A stretch of 19,146 bases of DNA from Myxococcales bacterium. Lineage in GTDB: Bacteria > Myxococcota > Polyangia > Fen-1088. Location: positions 10,120-29,265 of the forward strand of contig PMBY01000529.1 of NCBI GenBank assembly GCA_003153875.1, in the 5' to 3' direction. Of this stretch, positions 12,536-19,146 are shown piece by piece (position 1 is the first letter of the stretch; every line of letters begins with the position of its first letter). The notes below the pieces were generated by a model, which worked only from the letters and a program-made list of their open reading frames with translations, ran no database searches and was not told the DNA's origin. The position numbers and the translations under genes were made by a program.

Positions 12536-14230
12536 ATGCGAATTCGTCGCGCCACGCACCTTTCACGTCGGTCCCCGCTGCCGTGCCTCGGGCTCGTCTC
12601 GACGCTCTCCCTGGCTTGCGGCATCACCCCACTTCTGACTCCCGCACCTGTGCAGTGCGTGCCCGGCGCGCAGGATTGCCCGGGCACCGGCGGCGCAGGT
12701 GGCACCAGCGCAAGCGTGTGTGGGGTGGCGAACGGTGGCTACGTGATAGCAGGAAGCTGGCAAGGATATGCGTGGACAGCCGCCGCGACCGAGAATGGGT
12801 CGACCATCACGCCCAAGGACTTCTCTGCTTTGGCCGCCGGCAGTCCTCTCTGCGTATCGGGTTCCGTCGCTGCCCAGTACGACTGGGGCGGCTACGCGAT
12901 GATTGGCGTAAACCTCAACCAATCCCTCACCGAGGGGGCGCCCGAAAATTCGGTCGTGCCGACCGGCGCTGGCGTAACCGTGGACGTCACGAACACCGGG
13001 GGCTCGCAGCTCCGTGTCCAGATCTCGGGCCCGAATGGCGCGACAGATCCCAACGACCGCTGGTGCGTGCCGATCGGGGGCAAGGGCGGGTTCATTCCCT
13101 GGGGCAGCTTCAACACGGCTTGCTGGGGCGGATACGGGAACGCCTACAGAGGAGAGCCCATCACGCAGATCGCGATCCTCGTCCCTGGCAGCAACAGTGT
13201 CGCAGTGCCATTCAACTTCTGCATCAATTGTATCGTGGAGAGCACCGGCAGCCCCACCGGCGGGACCGGTGGCGGCGGCGCCATCTCCGCCGGAGGTGCG
13301 CCCGCGGGAAGCCCGGTTGAGCTGCATGGTCAGCTCAGGGTCCTGGGCACGAAACTCGTCGATCAACAGAATCAGCCGACTCAGCTCAAGGGACCGAGCA
13401 GCATGTGGCTGAACTGGGAGAACCAGAGATTCGCGGAAGACAAGCAAGGCCTGCAATGGATGCGTGACAACTGGAATGCCTCACTCATCCGTGCCGCCAT
13501 GGGCGTCGCGGCCGGATCCCCGACCGACTACTTTGACGCTCCTGCCATCGCCAAGGCACAAGTGAATCAGATCGTCCAGAACGCCATCGACCTGGGCGTG
13601 TACGTGATCATCGACTGGCATGAAGAAAACGCCGACAGCCACCAGCAAGAAGCCATCGCGTTCTTCACCGAGATGGCACAGACCTGGGGAATCTATCCCA
13701 ACGTCATCTACGAGCCTTTCAACGAGCCCACCTACCAGGACTGGTCCACCGTGCTCAAGCCGTACCATCAGGCGGTGGTCGACGCCATCCGGGCCGTGGA
13801 TCCAGACAACCTCATTGTTCTCGGGACGCCCACCTGGTCGCAGGACGTCGATGTGGCCGCCAGCGACCCGGTTTCCGGGAGCAATCTGCTGTACACGTTG
13901 CACTTCTACTCCTGCACCCACAGGCAGCCGCTGCGCGACAAGGCCAACACGGCCCTGTCACTCGGAGCCGCCTTGTTCGTGACCGAATGGGGTGCCACCG
14001 ATTCCCAGGGCGGGACGCCGGGGAACCCCACCCTTTGCCTCGACGAGGCCCAGCGCTGGCACGATTGGATGAACACCAACAAGATCAGCTGGGCCGCTTG
14101 GAAATTCGATCGCTGCGTGGACACGACCTGCTACTTCAATCCCAACGTCATGGTTCCCACTTCGGGCGGTTGGACGGATGCCATGCTCTACGGGCATGGG
14201 CCATTCGTTCGCGACCGGATGAAGGAATAG
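12536..14230 (+). CDS. Glycoside hydrolase family 5 lipoprotein (cellulase-like) with N-terminal beta-sandwich domain
   Basis: A 564-residue secreted enzyme. The N-terminus has a basic stretch, a hydrophobic core and a likely lipidated Cys at 28 (LSLAC), although the lipobox is not canonical (Ser at -3). Residues about 60-235 form a Cys-containing beta-sandwich (YVIAGSWQGYAWTAA, RVQISGPNGA) that resembles carbohydrate-binding modules. A Gly-rich linker (about 240-265) follows. The catalytic domain (about 268-564) has the GH5 layout: IIDWHEENADSHQQEA, acid/base E397 in VIYEPFNEP, then HFYS, and nucleophile E484 in LFVTEWGATD. This looks like the endoglucanase-type GH5 subfamily, which cuts beta-1,4-glucans. 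The substrate is not proven. GAGGGAG at 12521-12527 supports the start. The cysQ-like gene begins five bases after the stop. Confidence 0.9.
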   Translation: MRIRRATHLSRRSPLPCLGLVSTLSLACGITPLLTPAPVQCVPGAQDCPGTGGAGGTSASVCGVANGGYVIAGSWQGYAWTAAATENGSTITPKDFSALAAGSPLCVSGSVAAQYDWGGYAMIGVNLNQSLTEGAPENSVVPTGAGVTVDVTNTGGSQLRVQISGPNGATDPNDRWCVPIGGKGGFIPWGSFNTACWGGYGNAYRGEPITQIAILVPGSNSVAVPFNFCINCIVESTGSPTGGTGGGGAISAGGAPAGSPVELHGQLRVLGTKLVDQQNQPTQLKGPSSMWLNWENQRFAEDKQGLQWMRDNWNASLIRAAMGVAAGSPTDYFDAPAIAKAQVNQIVQNAIDLGVYVIIDWHEENADSHQQEAIAFFTEMAQTWGIYPNVIYEPFNEPTYQDWSTVLKPYHQAVVDAIRAVDPDNLIVLGTPTWSQDVDVAASDPVSGSNLLYTLHFYSCTHRQPLRDKANTALSLGAALFVTEWGATDSQGGTPGNPTLCLDEAQRWHDWMNTNKISWAAWKFDRCVDTTCYFNPNVMVPTSGGWTDAMLYGHGPFVRDRMKE

Positions 14231-14235
14231 CGAGG

Positions 14236-15069
14236 GTGAGCAGCACCGTCGATCTTTCGCACGAGCTCGATGTCGCGCGCGAGCTGGCCCGGGAGGCCGC
14301 CGCCTTGGTGCGCCGCTTTTCCCAACAGCCCGTGGCGGTGAAGTACAAAGCCGGTGGCGAGCCCGTCACCGAGGCTGATCTCGCGGCCAACGCGCTCATC
14401 GTCAGCCGCCTGGCCCAAGAATTCCCCGGCGACGCCATCCTGTCGGAGGAACTGCCCGACGACGGCTCGCGTTTGGGAAAGCCACGCGTGTGGATGGTCG
14501 ACCCGATCGATGGAACGCGCGACTTCATCCGCGGCCAACCCGGCTACGTGGTGATGATCGGGCTTTGCCTCGACGGCCGGCCCGCGCTGGGCGTGGTGGC
14601 GCACCCGAGCACTGGCACGGTGTGGAGTGGTGTGGTCGGCCAGGTCGCCTGGCGCGATCAGGCCGACGGGACGCGGATGCCCATCACTACCTCCCCGCTG
14701 GCCGAGCCGGCCGGGGTGCGCATCGTGGTCTCCCAGTCACGCCGCTCGCCCCAGATCGATGCCTTTCGTCGTGCCCTGGGCGTGACCGACGAGATGAGTG
14801 TCGGCAGCGTGGGTCTGAAGGTGGCGCTGGTGTGCCAAGGGGAGCGCGACCTCTACCTCTATCCAGGCGGACAGACCAAACTGTGGGACACCTGCGGCCC
14901 TGAAGCGATTCTGATCGCAGCCGGCGGCCGCATGAGCGATATGGACGGCCGACCTCTCGACTACGGCAAGGCCGATCTCAACAACCGCGGCGGCGTGGTC
15001 GCCTCCAACGGCCCGCTGCACGACCACGTCATCCGAGCCCTGGCGAGCGCGCGGGGGAAGAGTACCTAA
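14236..15069 (+). CDS. cysQ: CysQ-like 3'(2'),5'-bisphosphate nucleotidase (inositol monophosphatase superfamily)
   Basis: A 277-residue Mg-dependent phosphatase of the inositol monophosphatase/CysQ superfamily. The metal site is complete: a SEEL motif (ILSEELPDDG), the signature VDPIDGTRDFI, and the C-terminal LWDTCGPEAILIAAGGR. E-x-D in VTEADLAAN supplies the remaining acidic residues. DGTRDF and the GPEAILIAAGG ending point to the CysQ group, which removes the 3'-phosphate from PAP or PAPS and recycles a by-product of sulfate assimilation. Histidinol-phosphatase or inositol-phosphatase activity cannot be excluded. The start is the GTG at 14236, with GAAGGAA at 14221-14227 as ribosome-binding site. 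It lies five bases after the GH5 gene, probably on the same transcript, though the two functions are unrelated. Its 3' end faces pmbA across the inverted-repeat element. Confidence 0.85.
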   Translation: MSSTVDLSHELDVARELAREAAALVRRFSQQPVAVKYKAGGEPVTEADLAANALIVSRLAQEFPGDAILSEELPDDGSRLGKPRVWMVDPIDGTRDFIRGQPGYVVMIGLCLDGRPALGVVAHPSTGTVWSGVVGQVAWRDQADGTRMPITTSPLAEPAGVRIVVSQSRRSPQIDAFRRALGVTDEMSVGSVGLKVALVCQGERDLYLYPGGQTKLWDTCGPEAILIAAGGRMSDMDGRPLDYGKADLNNRGGVVASNGPLHDHVIRALASARGKST

Positions 15070-15070
15070 C

Positions 15071-15288
15071 TGCGGCTTGTCGGGAAATTCGGCGGGGCGC
15101 GGCTAGCGGGTGGCGTGGGCGAGGGCGTGAGCGAGTTCGTGGGCGGTACGAGGAAGGACGGATCGCGTGCCGCGTGCCGCTCACGCACACGCGAACCGCC
15201 CACGCAGGCCGGACCACGCTGTTCGCTACCGCTCACGCTCACACTCACGCGGGCCGATCTGCGCCGGGAATTTCCCGCCAAGCCGCAA
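15071..15288. mobile_element. MITE-like element or large hairpin bounded by inverted repeats
   Basis: The whole gap between the convergent cysQ-like and pmbA genes is taken up by sequence with near-matching inverted ends. On the left, TGCGGCTTGTCGGGAAATTC (15071-15090) continues into GGCG. On the right, 15262-15288 reads, on the other strand, TTGCGGCTTGGCGGGAAATT and then CCCGGCG. The two differ by one substitution and a short insertion. Each terminus abuts a stop codon (15069 and 15289). The core (15110-15260) is a GTGAGCG/GTGGGCGG-type repeat with a partial internal mirror, and is related to the copy at 10535-10690. No transposase is present and no target-site duplication is obvious. It could be a non-autonomous mobile element or a bidirectional terminator. 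Confidence 0.65.
15110..15260. repeat. Dispersed intergenic repeat, copy 1 (core of the inverted-repeat element)
   Basis: GCGAGTTCGTGGGCGGTACG with its GGAAGG extension (15131-15157), CGCGAACCGCCCACGC (15190-15205) and TCGCTACCGCTCACGC (15223-15238) recur in the same order, on the opposite strand, in the trmL upstream spacer. Similarity outside these blocks is patchy, so the copies are old or constrained only in part. Confidence 0.65.
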
Positions 15289-16653
15289 CTACGTTCCCGC
15301 CACCGTGACACGCGACACTCGTAGGGTCGGACTTTGCACCGAGCTGCGCGTGTCCAGGTCATTGCCCACGCCATCGATGCTCTTCCACAAATCGTCGAAG
15401 TTGATCGAGATGGTGATTTCGCTGACCGGATGGGCGCGGCTGCCGTTGTCGATCCAGAAGCCGTTCGCGCCTTGCGACCAGTCACCAGTCACGGGATTGA
15501 AGCCGAAGCCCATGAGATCGGTGACATACAGCCCCTGGGACAGGCGTTCCAGTTCGGCCGGTGGAGTCTTGCCCGCGAGCAAGACGAAGTTCGACGTGCT
15601 CACGTGCGGCCCGCCGCCCAGGCCCCGTCCTGCCGATCCGGTTGATCGGCGGCCCAGCTTGCGTGCCGAGTACACGTCACACAGGAAGGTGCGCAGCACC
15701 CCCTGGGACACGACCACGTTGGGTCGCGCGGACAAACCTTCGCCGTCGAAGGGCCGCGCCCCGGGAGCGCGCGGCTGAAGCGGATCGTCCACCACCGTCA
15801 CCAAAGACGAAGCCACGGCCGTGCCTTCGCGCGCGGCCAGGTAGCTGCTCTTGCGCCACACGGCTCCGCCCGAAACCACGCCCGCCAGCTGTCCCAAGAG
15901 AGAGCGCGCCGCTTCGGGTGCGAACACGGCTGGCATCTGACAGGTGGCGATCTTGCGCGATCTAAGCTTGGCCAAAGTGCGCCGGGCTGCCTCCAGGCCA
16001 ACTGCCTCTGGATCCAGCAACCCAGAGGCGAACCGCGAAGCCGTCCAGTAGTGACCGTTGCGTTTCTTGCCGTCGGCGTCGTCGCACACCGGCGCGACCA
16101 CCAACGAGAGGCTGGTGCCGCGATAACCACCCGAGAAACCGGCCGAGCTGGCAAAGGCGGTCGCGCCCATCACACGACTGCAGATTCCGCCCTCGGAATT
16201 GGTCACGCGGCGGTCGAACTGCAACGCCGCCTGCTCGCCCTGCCTGGCCAGACGCAAGGCCTGGGCGGCGTCGAGTGATGGCGCTGTCTCGTCCCACAGG
16301 TCGAGGTCGGGCACCTCGCGCGCCATCTCGTGCGGCTCGGGCAGGTCGGCCAGGGGATCGGGCTCGGCCAGCTCGCACAGCTCGACCGACTCGCGCGCAA
16401 AACGCCGCATGGCTGCGGGCGCGAAGTCCGAGGTGTACGTGACCGCCACGCGATGATCGCGCAGAACACGCAGGCCAAGCGCCCGGCTGCCCGCGTCCTT
16501 GACCAGCTCGGGCTGGCCCAGGCGGACCTTGACCTCCAGCTCGGATCCGTCCCGCACCAGAACTTCGGCAGCGTCCGCGCCGGCCGTCCGCGCATAGGAC
16601 AGCATCTCCTCCGCCCATTCCTGGCAGCGCCGCGCATCCGGAAGCCTGCTCAT
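15289..16653 (-). CDS. pmbA: TldE/PmbA, partner subunit of the TldD metalloprotease
   Basis: A 454-residue member of the TldD/PmbA family. It matches the non-catalytic subunit: it lacks the HExxxH metal motif, but has the family features AEVLVRDGSELEVKVRLG near the N-terminus, RVTNSEGG in the middle, VTVVDDPLQP, GVLRTFLCDVYSARKLG and the C-terminal GFGFNPVTGDWSQGANGFWI, followed by GSRAHPVSEITISINF. TldD and TldE form a heterodimer that degrades unfolded peptides, matures microcin-type peptides and cleaves CcdA in E. coli. The ATG at 16653 overlaps the tldD stop (ATGA), so the two subunits are translationally coupled. The gene ends at a TAG next to the inverted-repeat element. Confidence 0.92.
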   Translation of the reverse strand: MSRLPDARRCQEWAEEMLSYARTAGADAAEVLVRDGSELEVKVRLGQPELVKDAGSRALGLRVLRDHRVAVTYTSDFAPAAMRRFARESVELCELAEPDPLADLPEPHEMAREVPDLDLWDETAPSLDAAQALRLARQGEQAALQFDRRVTNSEGGICSRVMGATAFASSAGFSGGYRGTSLSLVVAPVCDDADGKKRNGHYWTASRFASGLLDPEAVGLEAARRTLAKLRSRKIATCQMPAVFAPEAARSLLGQLAGVVSGGAVWRKSSYLAAREGTAVASSLVTVVDDPLQPRAPGARPFDGEGLSARPNVVVSQGVLRTFLCDVYSARKLGRRSTGSAGRGLGGGPHVSTSNFVLLAGKTPPAELERLSQGLYVTDLMGFGFNPVTGDWSQGANGFWIDNGSRAHPVSEITISINFDDLWKSIDGVGNDLDTRSSVQSPTLRVSRVTVAGT

Positions 16654-18101
16654 GGCGTGCGCGTGCCTCCCACCGTGATGCGCGCGATCTTCACCGTCGG
16701 GGTCCCCACGCCCACCGGCACCGACTGCCCGTCCTTGCCACAGGTCCAGGTTCCTTCGGACAGTCGGAAATCATGTCCCACCATGGTCACCTGGCGCAGA
16801 ACTTCGGGGCCGTTGCCGATCAGGTTCACCCCGCGCAAAGGCGCCGTGAGCTTGCCGTCCTCAATCAGATAGCTCTCGGTGAGCGAGAACACGAAGTCGC
16901 CGTTGGAGATATTCACCTGGCCGCCCGAGAAGTGCTTGGCGTAGACCCCTCGTTTCACCGAAGCAATGATGTCCTGCGGATCGTCCTGGCCGCCTAGCAA
17001 CATGGTGTTGGTCATGCGCGGCAGCGGCTGACAGCGAAAACTCTCGCGCCGGCCGTTGCCCGTGGCCTCGCTGTGAAAGTGGCGCGCCGAAATGCGGTCC
17101 TGCAGGTAGCCGCGCAGGATGCCGTTCTCGATGAGCAAGTTGCGCTGGCCTGGGTTACCTTCGTCGTCCACGTTGATCGACCCGCGTGCGTGGCCGACGG
17201 TTGCGTCGTCGACCACGGTACACAGGGGCGACGCCACCGGCTTGCCGACCTGGTCGGTGTAGTTCGAGGTCTTCTTGCGGTTGAAGTCTGCCTCGAGGCC
17301 ATGGCCAACTGCCTCGTGCAGCAGGATGCCGGACTCGCCCGGCCCGAGCACGACTTCCATGGGACCAGCGGGCGCCTCCTCGGCGTGCAACATGGCGACC
17401 GCGATGCGGGCTGCCTCGCGGCCGTGCTCCTCGGGCGCATGCCCAGGCAGCGCGAACAGTTCCAGACCCCGGCGCAAGGCCGTGCCCGAGCGACCACCCT
17501 GACGGCGGCCAGCTTCCTCTGCCACGGCGTGAACCCCGAGACGGAGCATGGGCTGGCTGTCCTGTGCCAGCCGTCCATCCGAGGTGAAGACCAGTATCTC
17601 GCGCCACTCCTCCGACAACGAGACTTCCACGCGCACGATGCGCGCATCGAATGCGCGCGCCGCCGCGTCGGCCCGGCGGAGCAGCGCCACCTTGTCCGGG
17701 CCGGGCCGGGCCAGCGATGACTCCGGCACAGGATAGCTGTCGCAGCACTGGAGCGGGGTCAGCGCCACCGGCGCCACCTTGCCGCCAGCCGCTGCGATCT
17801 GGCCGGCCGTACGCGCAGCCTCGCTCATGCGAGCCGGAGAAAGCTCCTCGGTGTAGGCGTAACCGGTGGCATCCCCGCGCAACACGCGCACGCCCAGACC
17901 GACGACCAGGACGCGGCCGACTCTGCGCACCTGCGTCTCTTCCAGGACGAAATCGGCTCCACAACGGAACTCGAAGTACAGGTCGGCGTAATCGCCGCCC
18001 GAGGCCAACGCCTCGCCCAGGAGTTGCTCAGCCACAACCGCGTCGATCCCGGCGAGCGGGTTCGGACCCAGGAGGTCGGCTGATCGAAGGGCCCGACTCA
18101 C
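16650..18101 (-). CDS. tldD: TldD metalloprotease, catalytic subunit
   Basis: A 483-residue metallopeptidase subunit. The zinc motif HEAVGH (HExxxH) is at residues 262-267 in [19 protein letters not shown], and the third-ligand Cys is in [14 protein letters not shown] near the C-terminus. The preceding [11 protein letters not shown], the [19 protein letters not shown] strand and the [18 protein letters not shown] segment are all typical. Length and motif position match E. coli TldD. It acts with the PmbA subunit encoded next, in the cytoplasm. The start is a GTG at 18101, set directly against the TGA of the upstream regulator gene (TGAGTG), so the genes form one operon. No other start fits, because the upstream gene occupies the preceding bases. 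Confidence 0.94.
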   Translation of the reverse strand: MSRALRSADLLGPNPLAGIDAVVAEQLLGEALASGGDYADLYFEFRCGADFVLEETQVRRVGRVLVVGLGVRVLRGDATGYAYTEELSPARMSEAARTAGQIAAAGGKVAPVALTPLQCCDSYPVPESSLARPGPDKVALLRRADAAARAFDARIVRVEVSLSEEWREILVFTSDGRLAQDSQPMLRLGVHAVAEEAGRRQGGRSGTALRRGLELFALPGHAPEEHGREAARIAVAMLHAEEAPAGPMEVVLGPGESGILLHEAVGHGLEADFNRKKTSNYTDQVGKPVASPLCTVVDDATVGHARGSINVDDEGNPGQRNLLIENGILRGYLQDRISARHFHSEATGNGRRESFRCQPLPRMTNTMLLGGQDDPQDIIASVKRGVYAKHFSGGQVNISNGDFVFSLTESYLIEDGKLTAPLRGVNLIGNGPEVLRQVTMVGHDFRLSEGTWTCGKDGQSVPVGVGTPTVKIARITVGGTRTP

Positions 18102-18608
18102 TCAGGGATTGCTCAGGCCGAGTGCTTCGCTGTTCTTGGTGCGGATCTTGACCAGACCACGCACCTCCACCTGGCGAATCCGCTCGCGCGTGAGATTGAG
18201 AATGGAGCCCACGTCTTCCAAGGTGATGCCGCCACGATCCGCCACGTCCAGCGAGCAGGTCTCGGCCATTTCCCACACCTCCAGATGCGGAAAGTTGAGC
18301 TTGATGGCGCCGCTGTCAGGATTCACGTCCAGGTACAGGTGATGTTCGCAGCTCACGAACGGACAGGGGCGGGGCATGTTGAGGCACTCCTCGCGCGTGT
18401 GCGGGCGCGCGACATCCTCGGGGTAGACCAGTTCTTGCGCGAGCCGCTTCTCGTCGCGAGTCAGGCGCTTGGGTGCGATGGTCTTCGATCGGAAGCGGCC
18501 GTCGCGCGAGGGAACCACCTTGCGGCGGATCTTCGCAACCTCGGGCTGCGGCTGATCGTCGAACATCTCATCCTCTTGCTCCTCGAATTCGGCTCTGTCG
18601 TCGGCCAT
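18102..18608 (-). CDS. Sigma-70 region 4-type DNA-binding protein
   Basis: A 168-residue protein with an acidic N-terminus ([15 protein letters not shown]), a basic linker, a central block [16 protein letters not shown] with two Cys and two His that might bind metal, the segment [20 protein letters not shown], and a C-terminal helix-turn-helix [20 protein letters not shown] that resembles region 4 of housekeeping sigma factors. It has no sigma region 2, so it is unlikely to be a full sigma factor. It more likely binds -35-type DNA or RNA polymerase. A similar arrangement next to tldD and a MerR gene is, as I recall, common in myxobacteria. GGGAGGAA on the minus strand (18620-18613) precedes the ATG. 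The MerR gene ends 37 bp upstream. Confidence 0.85.
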   Translation of the reverse strand: MADDRAEFEEQEDEMFDDQPQPEVAKIRRKVVPSRDGRFRSKTIAPKRLTRDEKRLAQELVYPEDVARPHTREECLNMPRPCPFVSCEHHLYLDVNPDSGAIKLNFPHLEVWEMAETCSLDVADRGGITLEDVGSILNLTRERIRQVEVRGLVKIRTKNSEALGLSNP

Positions 18609-18645
18609 GGTGTTCCTCCCTCACGCGCGTCGGTCGGGGATCGCG

Positions 18646-19146
18646 CTAGTACAAATCGCTGCCGCCCCCCGCGGCAGTCCCCGCTGCCGCCGCCGCGGCC
18701 TGCGAGGAAAAACTCGCTTCCAAACCGGAGATGCGCCGGACCAGTTCGCCGGCGGCGTGCTTCGCGGCCTCGATCTCTCGTTCGACCTCCCGGCGCCGCT
18801 CCGGGCTCAGGGCCGGCCCTTTGGCCTCCCGCTCGAAGCTGGCGATGAGATCACGAAGACCCTTGCTGACTCCTTCGATCTCTTCCTTGAATTGGACGAA
18901 GGAACGCTGGATGTCCTCGATGGTGAGATTGCGCGCCATCATCGACTTGACCTGGTTCACCCGCCGGACCACGCCGGCCGGGTACAGGCCGCGTGACCCG
19001 CAGTGCTTGCCCTTGCGGCCCACCCGCACAGACCGCGGCAAGAGGCCGAGCTGCACGTACTTGCGCAGGGTTGCCTCCGAGAAACGCACACCCCGCGAAG
19101 CGAACAGGTCGACGATCTCGCGCGAGCTGATGCCCTTGGGGTAGCG
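18646..19146 (-). CDS. MerR-family transcriptional regulator (5' end outside window)
   Basis: The last 166 residues of a MerR-type regulator. The frame is open to the window edge, reading YPKGISSREIVDLFASRGVR before the helix-turn-helix-wing part RFSEATLRKYVQLGLLPRSV, so the 5' end is missing and the GTG near 19089 is internal. RVGRKGKHCGSRGLYPAGVV follows as the wing region and second motif. The rest is a charged coiled-coil (VQFKEEIEGVSKGLRDLI and ERRREVEREIEAAKHAAGEL) and an Ala/Gly-rich tail ending DLY. MerR proteins bind spaced -35/-10 promoters as dimers. The effector domain here is a coiled-coil, with no visible metal or drug site. It is the first gene seen of the operon with the sigma-region-4 protein, tldD and pmbA, and may regulate it. 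Confidence 0.85.
   Translation of the reverse strand, partial: RYPKGISSREIVDLFASRGVRFSEATLRKYVQLGLLPRSVRVGRKGKHCGSRGLYPAGVVRRVNQVKSMMARNLTIEDIQRSFVQFKEEIEGVSKGLRDLIASFEREAKGPALSPERRREVEREIEAAKHAAGELVRRISGLEASFSSQAAAAAAGTAAGGGSDLY

Noticed and set aside
12563..13456. A 297-codon minus-strand frame opposite the GH5 gene
   Set aside because: It is the complement of a well-supported coding region, with no conserved motif of its own.
15110..15260. CRISPR-like array of GTGAGCG/GTGGGCGG units
   Set aside because: The units are too short and irregular, with no uniform spacers, and no cas gene is nearby.
17073..17720. A 215-codon plus-strand frame opposite tldD
   Set aside because: It is a shadow of the tldD reading frame, which carries the HExxxH motif.

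Overview
The window is high-GC bacterial DNA that fits a myxobacterium-like member of the Myxococcota. The grounds are: Ser/Thr-kinase-type proteins with a C-terminal membrane helix, many lipoproteins of unknown function, a caspase-like peptidase tied to an ECF sigma factor, a PEGA-tailed kinase homologue, a DUF6918-type protein, and a sigma-region-4/MerR/TldD/TldE cluster. No tRNA, rRNA, CRISPR array, integrase or complete insertion sequence was seen. The taxonomic call is inference from gene content.

Layout, left to right. (1) 1-573: 3' end of a membrane-anchored Ser/Thr kinase, then a small cysteine-rich lipoprotein (625-1014), a gene-poor stretch, and an unrecognised exported-type protein (about 1518-2351). 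(2) 2433-2545 (-): the C-terminal scrap of a PIN-domain (VapC-like) toxin. (3) 2684-7596 (+): a tight five-gene operon: lipoprotein A, ECF sigma factor, zinc-finger anti-sigma with a DUF4384-like sensor half, a secreted caspase-like protein with a predicted beta-barrel C-terminus, and lipoprotein B, which is a paralogue of A. (4) 7622-7773 (-): a frameshifted, truncated start of mutY just beyond the operon. (5) 8088-11175 (-): a DUF6918 gene, a spacer holding a dispersed repeat, trmL, and a PEGA-domain pseudokinase whose ribosome-binding site overlaps the trmL stop. (6) 11215-15069 (+): a Spinster-type MFS transporter, a GH5 glycoside hydrolase lipoprotein, and a CysQ-like phosphatase. (7) 15071-15288: a stretch of about 220 bp bounded by inverted repeats, filling the gap between two convergent genes. 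(8) 15289-19146 (-): MerR regulator, sigma-region-4 DNA-binding protein, tldD and pmbA (tldE), apparently one operon.

The best candidate for an undescribed system is the 2684-7596 operon. Its gene order, two ATGA-type overlaps and gaps of 3 and 10 bp say that the five products act together. A reasonable model (inference) is an envelope-sensing circuit. The membrane anti-sigma holds the ECF factor and may sense a signal through its periplasmic DUF4384-like half. The regulon includes an exported His/Cys-dyad caspase homologue attached to a putative outer-membrane barrel and two related lipoproteins that could be partners, substrates or inhibitors. Gene remnants on both sides (PIN, mutY) mark rearranged DNA at the operon's edges.

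Other points worth a look are the pseudokinase co-transcribed with a tRNA methyltransferase, and the two diverged copies of an intergenic repeat (about 10535-10690 and 15110-15260), one of them inside a terminal-inverted-repeat element.
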